Positions 9,642 to 17,914 are shown, counted from the stretch's first letter. The stretch is 64,000 nt of DNA from NAT127 sp034717695 (GCA_034717695.1 JAYELS010000026.1:113264-177263), one strand, 5' to 3'. Numbers and translations: made by a program. The notes: generated by a model from the letters alone, not told the origin.

Positions 9642-10583
9642 TCAGCCGCTCCCCAGGGAAAAATACCCGCGGGCGTGCTCGATGTCGGCCCGTATCCGCG
9701 TCAGCAGTTCGTCCACGTTGGCGAACTGGCGCTCGTCGCGGATGCGGTCGATGAACTCCACGGTGATGCGCCGCCCGTAGAGATTGCCCTGCCAGTCCAA
9801 CAGGTGCACCTCGAGAATCGGCTTGACCAGATCCCCCACCGTGGGCCGCACCCCCACATTCGCCACCGCCGGCAGGCGCTGCCCGTCCACCAGTACCTCC
9901 ACCACGAACACGCCGCTCAAGGGCGCCCGGTAGCGGTGCAGGTGCACATTGGCGGTGGGCACCCCCAGGGTGCGCCCCAGGCGCTGGCCGTGGACCACCC
10001 GCCCGGAAATGCGAAACGGCTTGCCGAGCAGGGCCTGGGCGGCGGGAAAGTTGCCGGCCTCCAGCTCCTCCCTGACCCAGGTGCTGCTCACCCGGCGGCC
10101 GTCCCGCACCACGGTGGCGGTGTCGATCACCTCGAAGCCATGGGCCAGGCCCGCGGCCTTGAGCATCCGGCTGTCGCCCCGGCGGTCGCAGCCGAAGCGA
10201 AAATCGTCGCCCACCACCAGACAGCGGATGCCGAGCCCATCGATCAACACCCGCTCGATGAATTCGCTGGCGGAAAGCTGGCGAAAGCGCCGGTTGAACT
10301 GCAGACAGAAGATCCGCTCGATACCCTCGGCGTAGATCGCCTCCAGCTTCTCGTGGAGCCGCATCAGCCGTGCCGGCGCCTGCTCCTGGGAGAAGAACTC
10401 CATGGGGTGGGGCTCGAAGATCATCGCCATGGAGGGCAGGCCGTAGTCCTCCGCCCTGCGCCGCACCTGGGCCATGATCGCCTGGTGCCCCAGGTGGATA
10501 CCGTCGAAGGTGCCGATGGTGGCCACCACGCCCCGGGCATCGGGGCGCAGATTGTGTAACCCGCGAATGAAAGTCTGGACCAC
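9642..10583 (-). CDS. ribF: Bifunctional riboflavin kinase / FAD synthetase
   Basis: Converts riboflavin to FMN and FMN to FAD. The N-terminal nucleotidyltransferase begins with GLHNLRPDARG and the phosphate-binding motif GTFDGIHLGHQ. The C-terminal kinase has the PTANVHL motif and the RDERQFANVDEL tail. The reading frame stays open far upstream (as an antiparallel reading of murJ), but homology begins at FIRGLHNL, so I chose the GTG at 10583, giving 313 residues, the normal length. The start is a best choice; no strong ribosome-binding site separates nearby options. Confidence 0.92.
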   Translation of the reverse strand: MVQTFIRGLHNLRPDARGVVATIGTFDGIHLGHQAIMAQVRRRAEDYGLPSMAMIFEPHPMEFFSQEQAPARLMRLHEKLEAIYAEGIERIFCLQFNRRFRQLSASEFIERVLIDGLGIRCLVVGDDFRFGCDRRGDSRMLKAAGLAHGFEVIDTATVVRDGRRVSSTWVREELEAGNFPAAQALLGKPFRISGRVVHGQRLGRTLGVPTANVHLHRYRAPLSGVFVVEVLVDGQRLPAVANVGVRPTVGDLVKPILEVHLLDWQGNLYGRRITVEFIDRIRDERQFANVDELLTRIRADIEHARGYFSLGSG

Positions 10584-10657
10584 GGCGGTCGAGCACCCGT
10601 CAGCACTGCGCAAAGGCCGGGAGTATACAGCACCCCGCGCCGGCAATGCAGTAACCC

Positions 10658-12247
10658 CTAGGGCCGAGCCCCGGGGCGCAGGTGGCGGGGCCGGAACCCC
10701 GCCACGGCGAGGGCGGTGAGGTAGGTGCCGCCGCCGGCGACGCAGATCAACGCCAGCCAGCCGGCCCGGACCGGGGTCGTCCAGGTGAGCCAGTCGTCGA
10801 GGTGCCAGAGAAATGCCGCCAGCACCGCCACCATGGCGAGACTCGCCACCGCGAGGCGCAGGGCAAAGCGCCACCAGCCCGGCAGCGGCCGGTAAACCCC
10901 GGCGCGGTGCAGCCCCCGATAGAGCAGGTAGGCGTTGAGGAAGGCCGCCGCGGAGGTGGCGAGGGCAAGCCCCATGTGACCGACCCGCCAGAAATGGTGG
11001 AAGGGAATCACCAGGGCGATATTCATGGCCATGTTGGCGGACATGGCGATGATGCCGATGCGCACCGGGGTGGCGGTGTCCTGGCGGGCGAAATAGCCGG
11101 GGGCCAGCACCTTGATGAGCATGAAGGCGGCGAGCCCGAGGGCGTAGGCCTGAAGGCTCAGGGCCGACATGGCGATATCCCGGGCGTCGATCTGGCGGCC
11201 GTCGTGGAACAGGGTGGCGAGGATGGGCTCGGCGAGGATCACCAGGGCGAGGGCCGCGGGCACCGCCACCAGCAGCACCATGCGGATCGCCCAGTCGAGG
11301 GTGGCGGCGAAGGTCTCGGCATTGGCCGCCGCGTGCTGGCGGGACAGGTTGGGCAGGATCACGGTGCCGAGGGCCACGCCAAAGACGCCGAGGGGCAGCT
11401 CCGAGAGGCGATCGGAATAGTACAGCCAGGAGACACTCCCGGTGGGCAGGAAGGAGGCGATCACGGTATCGAGCAGCAGATTGATCTGGCTCACCGACAC
11501 CCCGAAGATCGCCGGGGTCATCAGCTTCAGGATGCGCACCACCCCCTCGTGGTGCCAGTCCAGCACCGGCCTTGGCAGCAGCCGGATACCCATCAGAAAG
11601 GGCAACTGGAACACCAGCTGCACCACCCCGGCGGCCAGCACCCCCCAGGCCAGGGCGTAGGCGGGCTCGGTGAACCAGGCCGCCCCCGCCAGGGACGCCG
11701 CGATGAGGCAGACATTGAGCCACACCGGGGTCAGGGCGGGGATGGCGAAACGGTCGTAGCTGTTGAGAATCCCCGCCGACAGCCCGGTGAGGGAGATCAG
11801 CAGCAAATAGGGGAAGGTGATGCGGATCATGGTGGTGGCGGCGTCCCGGCGCTCGGGATCGTCGAGGAACCCGGGGGCGAACAGCGCGGTCACCGCCGGC
11901 GCGCCGAGCATCACCAGCACGGTGAGCAGGATCAGCACCGAGCCCAGCGCCCCCGCCACCCGGTCCACCAGGGCCTTGACCGCGGCGTGGCTGCCCCTCT
12001 CCCGGTACTCCGCCAGCACCGGCACGAAGGCCTGGGCAAAGGCCCCTTCGGCGAACAGCCGGCGCAGGAAGTTGGGGATCTTGAAGGCCACGAAGAAGGC
12101 GTCGGCGAGGCCATCGGCACCGATCACCCGCGCCATCACCACATCGCGGATCAACCCCAGCACCCGGGACAGCATGGTCATCGCCCCCACCAGGGCACTG
12201 GAGCGCAACAGACCGGCGGGTTTGGCGGGCGGGGGCGAATCGTTCAC
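10658..12247 (-). CDS. murJ: Lipid II flippase MurJ
   Basis: Polytopic inner-membrane protein that flips the peptidoglycan precursor lipid II to the periplasm. The 529 residues contain about 14 hydrophobic segments and the family signature near the N-terminus (VLGLIRDVVMARVIGA, FKIPNFLRRLFAEGAFAQAF). The start is GTG at 12247 (MNDSPPP) with AGGAA about 11 bases upstream. The leader is formed by a C-rich repeat described separately. ribF follows 74 bases downstream. Confidence 0.95.
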   Translation of the reverse strand: MNDSPPPAKPAGLLRSSALVGAMTMLSRVLGLIRDVVMARVIGADGLADAFFVAFKIPNFLRRLFAEGAFAQAFVPVLAEYRERGSHAAVKALVDRVAGALGSVLILLTVLVMLGAPAVTALFAPGFLDDPERRDAATTMIRITFPYLLLISLTGLSAGILNSYDRFAIPALTPVWLNVCLIAASLAGAAWFTEPAYALAWGVLAAGVVQLVFQLPFLMGIRLLPRPVLDWHHEGVVRILKLMTPAIFGVSVSQINLLLDTVIASFLPTGSVSWLYYSDRLSELPLGVFGVALGTVILPNLSRQHAAANAETFAATLDWAIRMVLLVAVPAALALVILAEPILATLFHDGRQIDARDIAMSALSLQAYALGLAAFMLIKVLAPGYFARQDTATPVRIGIIAMSANMAMNIALVIPFHHFWRVGHMGLALATSAAAFLNAYLLYRGLHRAGVYRPLPGWWRFALRLAVASLAMVAVLAAFLWHLDDWLTWTTPVRAGWLALICVAGGGTYLTALAVAGFRPRHLRPGARP

Positions 12248-12260
12248 GGCCGGTGGTTCC

Positions 12261-12293
12261 TGGGTGGGTGGGGTGGGTGGGGTGGGTGGGGCA
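12261..12293 (+). repeat. G-run tandem repeat with G-quadruplex potential
   Basis: Imperfect tandem copies of GGTGGGTGG give about seven runs of three or four G on the plus strand, ending 14 bases before the murJ start codon. Any four runs satisfy the G3N1-G3 quadruplex pattern. The G-rich strand is the murJ template strand, so the murJ RNA leader itself is C-rich. Confidence 0.7.
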
Positions 12294-12310
12294 GTTTACA
12301 CCGTTTGATA

Positions 12311-12473
12311 TGGCGTCTGACGTCTGACGCTGGACGTCTGACGCAAAAGCCCACTCGGAGAGCGCGGAGAACAATTGGCGGGCACAATCGGTGGGTGACG
12401 ATCAGTGTCGGAATGCTATCGTCACTGCCGGCCATCTTGGCGTCAGACGTCCAGCGTCAGACGTGAGACGCCA
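12311..12473. repeat. Inverted heptamer-array element 1 (34 bp arms)
   Basis: Left arm 12311-12344 and right arm 12440-12473 are inverted copies matching at 33 of 34 positions, separated by a 95-base core. Each arm is built from 7-bp units, GTCTGAC with a variant GCTGGAC in the same place in both arms. The element lies between murJ and the hslV promoter. Its core ends resemble those of element 2 (13.1 kb) read on the other strand. Confidence 0.85.
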
Positions 12474-12478
12474 AACGT

Positions 12479-12506
12479 ATTGAATTACCAGAAACCGCCC
12501 CCACCT
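12479..12506 (+). promoter_or_regulatory. Candidate heat-shock (sigma-32) promoter of hslV
   Basis: ATTGAAT at 12479-12485 resembles the sigma-32 -35 (CTTGAAA), and CCCCACCT at 12499-12506 matches the -10 (CCCCATNT) in all but one defined position, with a 13-base spacer inside the accepted range. The distance to the hslV start is about 36 bases. HslVU is a classic heat-shock operon, which supports the assignment. Confidence 0.6.
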
Positions 12507-12542
12507 ACACCCAAACACGCCAGCAACGAAAGGAACCCCACC

Positions 12543-13082
12543 GTGGAACAATACCGCGGCACCACCATTCTCTCCGTGCGCCGCAATGGCCGGGTCGTCA
12601 TCGGCGGCGACGGCCAGGTGAGCCTGGGCAACACCGTGATGAAGGGCAATGCCCGCAAGGTCCGGCGCCTGTACCGGGACAAGGTCATTGCCGGGTTCGC
12701 CGGCGGCACCGCCGACGCCTTCACCCTGTTCGAGCGCTTCGAGGCCAAGCTCGAGCAGCACCGCGGCCAGTTGGTGCGGGCCGCCGTCGAGCTGGCCAAG
12801 GACTGGCGCACCGACCGCGCCCTGCGTCGTCTCGAAGCCCTGCTGGCGGTGGCCGACGCCAACGCCTCCCTGATCATCACCGGCAACGGCGACGTGATCG
12901 AACCGGAGAACGACCTGATCGCCATCGGCTCCGGCGGCCCCTTCGCCCAGTCCGCCGCCAAGGCGCTGCTGGAGAACACCGAGCTCGGCGCCCGGGAGAT
13001 CGTCGAGAAGGGCCTCGCCATCGCCGCGGATATCTGCATCTATACCAACCACCATCGCACTATTGAAGAGCTGGAGTATTGA
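12543..13082 (+). CDS. hslV: HslV peptidase subunit of the HslUV ATP-dependent protease
   Basis: Proteasome-related threonine peptidase that forms the dodecameric core of HslUV. 179 residues from GTG at 12543; the sequence reads MEQYRGTTILSVRR, so the catalytic threonine follows a short propeptide. AAAGGAA lies about eight bases upstream. GGDGQVSLGNTVMK and the ICIYTN end are family signatures. Upstream in-frame residues come from the repeat element and are not coding. Unlike the usual tight hslV-hslU junction, about 180 bases including a repeat element separate it from hslU. Confidence 0.95.
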   Translation: MEQYRGTTILSVRRNGRVVIGGDGQVSLGNTVMKGNARKVRRLYRDKVIAGFAGGTADAFTLFERFEAKLEQHRGQLVRAAVELAKDWRTDRALRRLEALLAVADANASLIITGNGDVIEPENDLIAIGSGGPFAQSAAKALLENTELGAREIVEKGLAIAADICIYTNHHRTIEELEY

Positions 13083-13088
13083 GTTTTT

Positions 13089-13199
13089 GTCTGACGTCTG
13101 ACGTCTGACGCCAAGAATGCCCGCTGGGGACTTGGCCATTTGCCCACCAGACTTTCCGAGCAGGCTCTTGCGTCAGACGTCAGACGTCCAGCGTCAGAC
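13089..13199. repeat. Inverted heptamer-array element 2, between hslV and hslU
   Basis: Left arm 13089-13111 holds three GTCTGAC units plus GC; right arm 13170-13199 holds four inverted units (one of them the GCTGGAC variant). The innermost 16 bases of the arms are perfectly complementary. The 58-base core starts CAAGA and ends TCCGAG..GGCTCTT, close to the core ends of element 1 on the opposite strand (CAAGA ... TCCGAGTGGGCTTTT). It begins six bases after the hslV stop codon. Confidence 0.85.
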
Positions 13200-13263
13200 C
13201 CAAAGACCTCCTCTACCAGACCAACGAAACGCCGCCACCCAACCGACCAAGGACCAAGAATTG

Positions 13264-14589
13264 ATGTCCACCATGACCCCCCGCGAAATCGTCCACGAGC
13301 TGGACCGCCACATCATCGGCCAGGACGACGCCAAACGCGCCGTGGCCATCGCCCTGCGCAACCGCTGGCGGCGCATGCAGCTCCCCGAGGAGCTGCGCAA
13401 TGAGATCACCCCCAAGAACATCCTGATGATCGGCCCCACCGGGGTCGGCAAGACCGAGATCGCCAGGCGCCTCGCGCGCCTCGCCAACGCCCCCTTCATC
13501 AAGGTGGAGGCCACCAAGTTCACCGAGGTGGGCTACGTGGGGCGCGATGTGGAATCCATCGTCCGGGATCTGGTGGAGAGCGCCGTCAAGCAGCTGCGGG
13601 AGCAGGAGATGCAGCGGGTGCGCCAGCGCGCCGAGGACGCCGCCGAGGAGCGCATCCTCGACGCCCTGCTGCCCCCCGCCCGGGGCGTCGAGCAGCAGGA
13701 GGGCCAGTCCGCCGGCCGGCAGATCTTCCGCAAGAAGCTGCGCCAGGGGGAACTGGATGACAAGGAAATCGAGATCAGCGTCAGCGCCGCCCCCGTGGGG
13801 GTGGAGATCATGGCGCCCCCCGGCATGGAGGAGATGACCAGCCAGCTGCAGAACATGTTTGCCAATATCGGCGGCGGCAAGAGCAAGACCCGCAAGATGA
13901 CCGTGGCCAAGGCGCTGAAACTGGTCACTGACGAGGAGGCCGCGAAGCTGCTCAATGAGGAGGACATCAAGCTGCGGGCGATCGCCAACGCCGAGCAGAA
14001 CGGCATCGTCTTCATCGATGAGATCGACAAGGTGGCCAGGCGCGGCGAAACCAGCGGCGCCGACGTGTCCCGGGAAGGGGTACAGCGGGATCTGCTGCCC
14101 CTCATCGAGGGCTGCACCGTCAACACCAAGTTCGGCATGATCAAGACCGACCACATCCTGTTCATCGCCTCCGGGGCCTTCCACTTTTCCAAGCCCTCCG
14201 ACCTCATCCCCGAGCTGCAGGGCCGCCTGCCCATCCGGGTGGAGCTGGAATCCCTGTCCGCCGGGGATTTCGAGCGCATCCTCACCGAGCCCAACGCCTC
14301 CCTCACCGAGCAGTACCGGGAGCTGCTCGGCACCGAGGGGCTATCGGTGACATTCAGCGCCGACGGGGTGCGGCGCATCGCCGAGATCGCCTGGGAGGTG
14401 AACGAGCGCACCGAGAACATCGGCGCCCGCCGCCTGCACACGGTGATGGAGCGGTTGCTGGAGGAGGTATCCTTCGCCGCCGCCGACCTCGCCAGTGCCG
14501 GCACCACCGTCGCCGTCGACGGCGATTTCGTCGACCGGCATCTCGGCGGCCTCGCCGCCGACGAAGACCTGTCCCGCTTCATTCTCTGA
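13264..14589 (+). CDS. hslU: HslU ATPase subunit of the HslUV protease
   Basis: AAA+ unfoldase that feeds substrates to HslV. 441 residues from ATG at 13264. Walker A GPTGVGKTE, pore loop GYVGRDVE, I domain in the middle, Walker B IVFIDEIDK, sensor region NIGARRLHTVMERLLEE and the C-terminal LSRFIL tail that docks on HslV. A slightly later ATG at 13273 (MTPREIV) is equally plausible. Separated from hslV by repeat element 2, so translation coupling to hslV is lost. Confidence 0.96.
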   Translation: MSTMTPREIVHELDRHIIGQDDAKRAVAIALRNRWRRMQLPEELRNEITPKNILMIGPTGVGKTEIARRLARLANAPFIKVEATKFTEVGYVGRDVESIVRDLVESAVKQLREQEMQRVRQRAEDAAEERILDALLPPARGVEQQEGQSAGRQIFRKKLRQGELDDKEIEISVSAAPVGVEIMAPPGMEEMTSQLQNMFANIGGGKSKTRKMTVAKALKLVTDEEAAKLLNEEDIKLRAIANAEQNGIVFIDEIDKVARRGETSGADVSREGVQRDLLPLIEGCTVNTKFGMIKTDHILFIASGAFHFSKPSDLIPELQGRLPIRVELESLSAGDFERILTEPNASLTEQYRELLGTEGLSVTFSADGVRRIAEIAWEVNERTENIGARRLHTVMERLLEEVSFAAADLASAGTTVAVDGDFVDRHLGGLAADEDLSRFIL

Positions 14590-14624
14590 CCCCAGCCACC
14601 GGCCCGCGCCAGGACACCACTCCC

Positions 14625-15005
14625 ATGAAACCGCAACGGATCACCCTCGCCAAAGGCGGCCACGCCCTGGAACTCAGCTTTCCGGGCATGGCAACCCAAA
14701 GCCTCAGCGCCGAGTTTCTCCGCGTCCACTCGCCGAGCGCCGAGGTCAAGGGCCACGGCCCGGGCCAGGAGGTGTTGCAGTGGGGCAAACTCCACGTCGC
14801 CATCACCGGCATCGAGCGCGCCGGCAACTACGCCGTTCGCCTCGGCTTCGACGACGGCCATGACACCGGCATCTACAGCTGGGAATACCTCCACGAACTC
14901 TGCCGCGACCACGACAGCCTGTGGGCCGCCTACCTGGAAAAGCTGGCGGCGGCGGGCAAGACCCGCGATCCCCAGGTGCAGGTGGTGCGCTTCATGGAGC
15001 CTTGA
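14625..15005 (+). CDS. DUF971 family protein (gamma-butyrobetaine hydroxylase-like N-domain)
   Basis: A 126-residue protein with the DUF971 pattern: an early LEL(S/T)F segment, then VLQWGKLHVAI, VGL-like core and GIYSWEYLHEL. Proteins of this family are small, and the domain also occurs at the N-terminus of Fe/2OG oxygenases, but no catalytic domain is present here. Its place right after hslU is common in gammaproteobacteria; the function is not known. Confidence 0.82.
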   Translation: MKPQRITLAKGGHALELSFPGMATQSLSAEFLRVHSPSAEVKGHGPGQEVLQWGKLHVAITGIERAGNYAVRLGFDDGHDTGIYSWEYLHELCRDHDSLWAAYLEKLAAAGKTRDPQVQVVRFMEP

Positions 15006-15090
15006 GAAGTCCCCGCGCCGGGCTGCCAGCTTGACGGCTCAGGGACGCAACCGGCATGATCGAGCCCATAACAGCCATCGAGAACAGGAT

Positions 15091-15381
15091 ATGACACCGC
15101 GCCGCGCACCCCCAGTCCTCGCCCTGATGACGCTACTGCTCGCCGCCTGCTCGGCGATGCCCTCCCCCTACCGGGAGAGCTGCAAGAACGAAGTGAACGC
15201 CGCCTGGCGGGAACTCGACATCGCCAAGGCCGAGGGCTTTGCCGGCGGCGTCAGCTACACCAAGGCCCTGAGCCTCATCACCACCGCCCGCACCATGCAG
15301 ACCGTCGAGAACTTCGACGGCTGCATCAAGAATGCCCAGAAGGCGCGCTTCTATATCAGTGAATCCCGCGCCGGGCGCTGA
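15091..15381 (+). CDS. Small putative lipoprotein of unknown function
   Basis: 96 residues from ATG at 15091 (ACAGGAT just upstream). The N-terminus is a lipoprotein signal peptide (MTPRRAPPVLALMTLLLAAC) with lipobox LAAC. The mature part has two further cysteines and helical stretches (EVNAAWRELDIAKAEGF, SYTKALSLITTARTMQ). I do not recognise the family. It follows DUF971 in the same direction and may be in the hslVU transcript. Confidence 0.72.
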   Translation: MTPRRAPPVLALMTLLLAACSAMPSPYRESCKNEVNAAWRELDIAKAEGFAGGVSYTKALSLITTARTMQTVENFDGCIKNAQKARFYISESRAGR

Positions 15382-15406
15382 GCGCCCGGGGCATCGCCTC
15401 AAGCTG

Positions 15407-15598
15407 TCAGAGAAAGCCCTCGAGCTTGCCGAGTCCGAGGCTTAAGGCTCCGAGGACCATCACCACCACCCACAGCCAGAACAGCAGCAGCAGCGGCCGG
15501 AAGGGCTTGCGGGGCACCTGGTGAACGGGGCCGGACAGGTATTCATTGACCCGCTCTAGATCTTCGGCGCTGAGTTTGCGGGGATTGTCGTCGGTCAT
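15407..15598 (-). CDS. DUF3094-like small membrane protein
   Basis: 63 residues from ATG at 15598 (MTDDNPRKLSAEDLERVNEY). A charged N-terminus with the pattern LSxEDxERVxxYLSxPxHQVxRKPFRP is followed by one transmembrane helix (LLLLFWLWVVVMVLGALSLG). This matches DUF3094, a small one-helix membrane family known from Pseudomonas relatives. Function unknown. Convergent with the lipoprotein gene. Confidence 0.7.
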   Translation of the reverse strand: MTDDNPRKLSAEDLERVNEYLSGPVHQVPRKPFRPLLLLFWLWVVVMVLGALSLGLGKLEGFL

Positions 15599-15656
15599 GG
15601 TGATTCTGGCCTTGGCAGCAACAGGGGCGGCCATTGTAACCGGGCGACCGGGGCCG

Positions 15657-16331
15657 TCATACCGCCGGCAATGTCAGTCGCGCCGCCGCCTCGCGGTAAT
15701 CCCCGGACGGCAGGGGGGGAATCTCCCCGAGCAGGGGCGCGCCGAGCCGCGCGGCGAGGGTCGCCAGGTTGTCCCGGTAACGGGGCATCTCCACCACCGG
15801 GCTGTTGGCCACCCAGCCCGCGAGGGTCAGGCCGTCGGCGCGGATGGCCTCGGCGCTGAGCAGGGCGTGGTTGATGCAGCCAAGGCGCATGGCCACCACC
15901 AGAATCACGGGAAAACCCAGGGCCCGGGCGAGATCCGCCAGGGTCTCGGTGGCGTTGAGGGGCACTCGCCAGCCCCCCGCCCCTTCCACCAGCAGCAGGT
16001 CGAGATCGCTGTGAAGCAGCGGCCGGCATGCCGCCAATACCCCGGCCACATCCAGGGTGATGCCCGCCTCCCGGGCGGCAATGTGGGGAGCGATGGGCGG
16101 CGCCAGGCACAGGGGGTTGACCTGTTCATAGGGGAAGGCGGCGCTGGCGGCGCCCATCAGGGTGAGGGCATCGCCGTTGCGAAGGCCTTCCGCCGTCGGC
16201 TCCGCCCCCGCCGCCACCGGCTTCAGGCCGGCCGCCCGCTGGCCCCGCCGCGCCGCGCCGGCAAGCAGGGCGGCGGTGACGAAGGTCTTGCCCGCATCGG
16301 TATCGGTGGCGGTGACGAAGTAGCCCCTCAC
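15657..16331 (-). CDS. bioD: Dethiobiotin synthetase
   Basis: Closes the ureido ring of dethiobiotin from DAPA, CO2 and ATP. 224 residues, with the nucleotide loop TATDTDAGKTFVTAAL at the N-terminus and VEGAGGW in the middle, both family signatures. Last gene of bioB-bioF-bioHC-bioD; it overlaps the end of bioHC by four bases. Confidence 0.95.
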   Translation of the reverse strand: MRGYFVTATDTDAGKTFVTAALLAGAARRGQRAAGLKPVAAGAEPTAEGLRNGDALTLMGAASAAFPYEQVNPLCLAPPIAPHIAAREAGITLDVAGVLAACRPLLHSDLDLLLVEGAGGWRVPLNATETLADLARALGFPVILVVAMRLGCINHALLSAEAIRADGLTLAGWVANSPVVEMPRYRDNLATLAARLGAPLLGEIPPLPSGDYREAAARLTLPAV

Positions 16332-17914
16332 GGCTTGCGCGCCACGGCGGTGAGGATCTCCCAGCTGGCGGGCAGCCCCTCGGGTGTGCGGTGGTTCTCG
16401 TAGGCAGCCTTAAGGGCCTCGATGTGGCGGCGTCCGGTGAGGCCCGCATTGCGGCCCCGGTTGACGTTGTGGGCGCCGAGGCCCTTCAGTTCCTGGGTGA
16501 GATCCCGCAGCTGGGCATAGTGGTTGACCCGCTGCTCCGACCTGAACTCGCCGAGGGCGAATCCCGCTCCCCGCAGCGCGTCGCGGACCCGCTCCAGGGG
16601 CGCGAAGCGATTGACGTGGACGTAGCGGTCCACGGCGCGCCAGGCGTCCCGCAGCTCCCGGAGGCTCTCGGGGCCCACCGTGGAGAACACCAGGGCGCCC
16701 CCGGGCCGCAGCGCCCGGAACAGTTCCGCCATCAGGCGGGGCAGATCCTGGCACCACTGCACGGCAAAGTTGGAGTACACCAGGGCGAGGCTCTCGTCGC
16801 CGCAGGGCAGCGCCTCCGCATCCCCGCACACCCAATGAATGGCCGCCGCCCGATGGCACCGGGCGTGGGCGCACATGCCCTCCGCCAGGTCGATACCGAG
16901 CACCGCCCGGGCGGGGGAGAAGGCCGCCAGCCGCTCGGTGAAATAGCCCGTGCCGCAGCCCAGGTCCGCCAGGGGCCCGGGGGGCAGGTTGTCGGGCACG
17001 GCGGCGAGCAGTTCCCCGCCCACCGCCCGCTGCAGGTGGGCGACCTGGTCGTAGGTGGCGGCGGCGCGGCTGAAGGAGCGGGCCACCTCCGCCTTGTCGA
17101 TGCGGTAGCCGTCGTCCCCGCCGCTGGCAAAGTCGGCGACGAGGGCCGCGAGCCGCGCCGGGTCCGAGAACTGCGGGGCGTGGGCCGTCCCCGCCAGCAC
17201 CCGGGTGGCGATGGCGGGGTTGAGGCCGGCAATGGCCCCGGCGGCAGCCGCCGGCACCAGCAGATCACGCTCACCGAACAGGCACAGGGCGGGCACCGCC
17301 AGGGCCGCCAGGGCGGCGCGGTTATCGAGATCGCCGAGCAGACCCAGGGCCTTGCCCCAGTGGGCGGGGGCGCTCCCTGGCAGGCGGGCGCGCAGGGCCC
17401 TGGCCACGGCGCGCTCGCGGTCATCGCCCCGGGCCTGGAAGGCGGTGAACTGGACCAGGGTGGCGGCCGGGTCGGCGGCAAAGCCCGCGGCGAATTCGCC
17501 GAACAGGGCGGGGGGCATGGCGGCCGGCCAGCCCTCCCGCTGGATGAAACTGGCGTTGGCGGCAAGGGTGACGAGCCCCGCCACCCGCCCGGGATAGCGG
17601 TGGGCGTAGGCGGTGGCGAGCATCCCCCCCAGAGACCAGCCCACCAGCAGGGAGCGGGGCGGCAGGGCCAGGGCCAGCTGGGCGAGCAGGCCGTCGAGGG
17701 TCCAGGGGGCCGGGGCGCTGGCGCCAAACCCCGGCAAATCCACCGCGATCACCGCGAACCTCTCCCGCAGCAGCGGCACCAGCTCGTCCCAGGCCCCGCT
17801 GTCGCCCCCCCAACCGTGGAGCAGCACCAGCGGGCAGGGCTGGGGGTCGGCCCCCGTGGCGGGCCAGGGGTGAAGGGCCAGGGGCGGCGGGCTGAGGGCG
17901 TCACCGGCGTCCAT
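16328..17914 (-). CDS. bioHC: Bifunctional BioH-BioC fusion (pimeloyl-ACP methyl esterase + malonyl-ACP O-methyltransferase)
   Basis: A single 528-residue reading frame joins both enzymes of the BioC-BioH pimelate route. Residues 1 to about 260 are an alpha/beta hydrolase with HGWGG, nucleophile Ser94 (GWSLGG), Asp217 (GERDLL) and His245 (TAHAP). Residues about 270-528 are the SAM methyltransferase with motif I DLGCGTGYF near 317. BioC methylates malonyl-ACP to start chain building and BioH removes the methyl ester at the end. Such fusions are known from Saccharophagus and Teredinibacter. The start shares a base with the bioF stop (TGATG). Confidence 0.93.
   Translation of the reverse strand: MDAGDALSPPPLALHPWPATGADPQPCPLVLLHGWGGDSGAWDELVPLLRERFAVIAVDLPGFGASAPAPWTLDGLLAQLALALPPRSLLVGWSLGGMLATAYAHRYPGRVAGLVTLAANASFIQREGWPAAMPPALFGEFAAGFAADPAATLVQFTAFQARGDDRERAVARALRARLPGSAPAHWGKALGLLGDLDNRAALAALAVPALCLFGERDLLVPAAAAGAIAGLNPAIATRVLAGTAHAPQFSDPARLAALVADFASGGDDGYRIDKAEVARSFSRAAATYDQVAHLQRAVGGELLAAVPDNLPPGPLADLGCGTGYFTERLAAFSPARAVLGIDLAEGMCAHARCHRAAAIHWVCGDAEALPCGDESLALVYSNFAVQWCQDLPRLMAELFRALRPGGALVFSTVGPESLRELRDAWRAVDRYVHVNRFAPLERVRDALRGAGFALGEFRSEQRVNHYAQLRDLTQELKGLGAHNVNRGRNAGLTGRRHIEALKAAYENHRTPEGLPASWEILTAVARKP

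Noticed and set aside
10584..12374. Upstream extension of the ribF frame through murJ and beyond
   Set aside because: RibF similarity begins at 10583; the upstream part is an alternate frame of murJ with low-complexity Arg/Gly/Pro content.
12311..13199. CRISPR-like array around hslV
   Set aside because: The repeat unit is only 7 bp with no spacers between units, arms are inverted to each other, and no cas gene is nearby.
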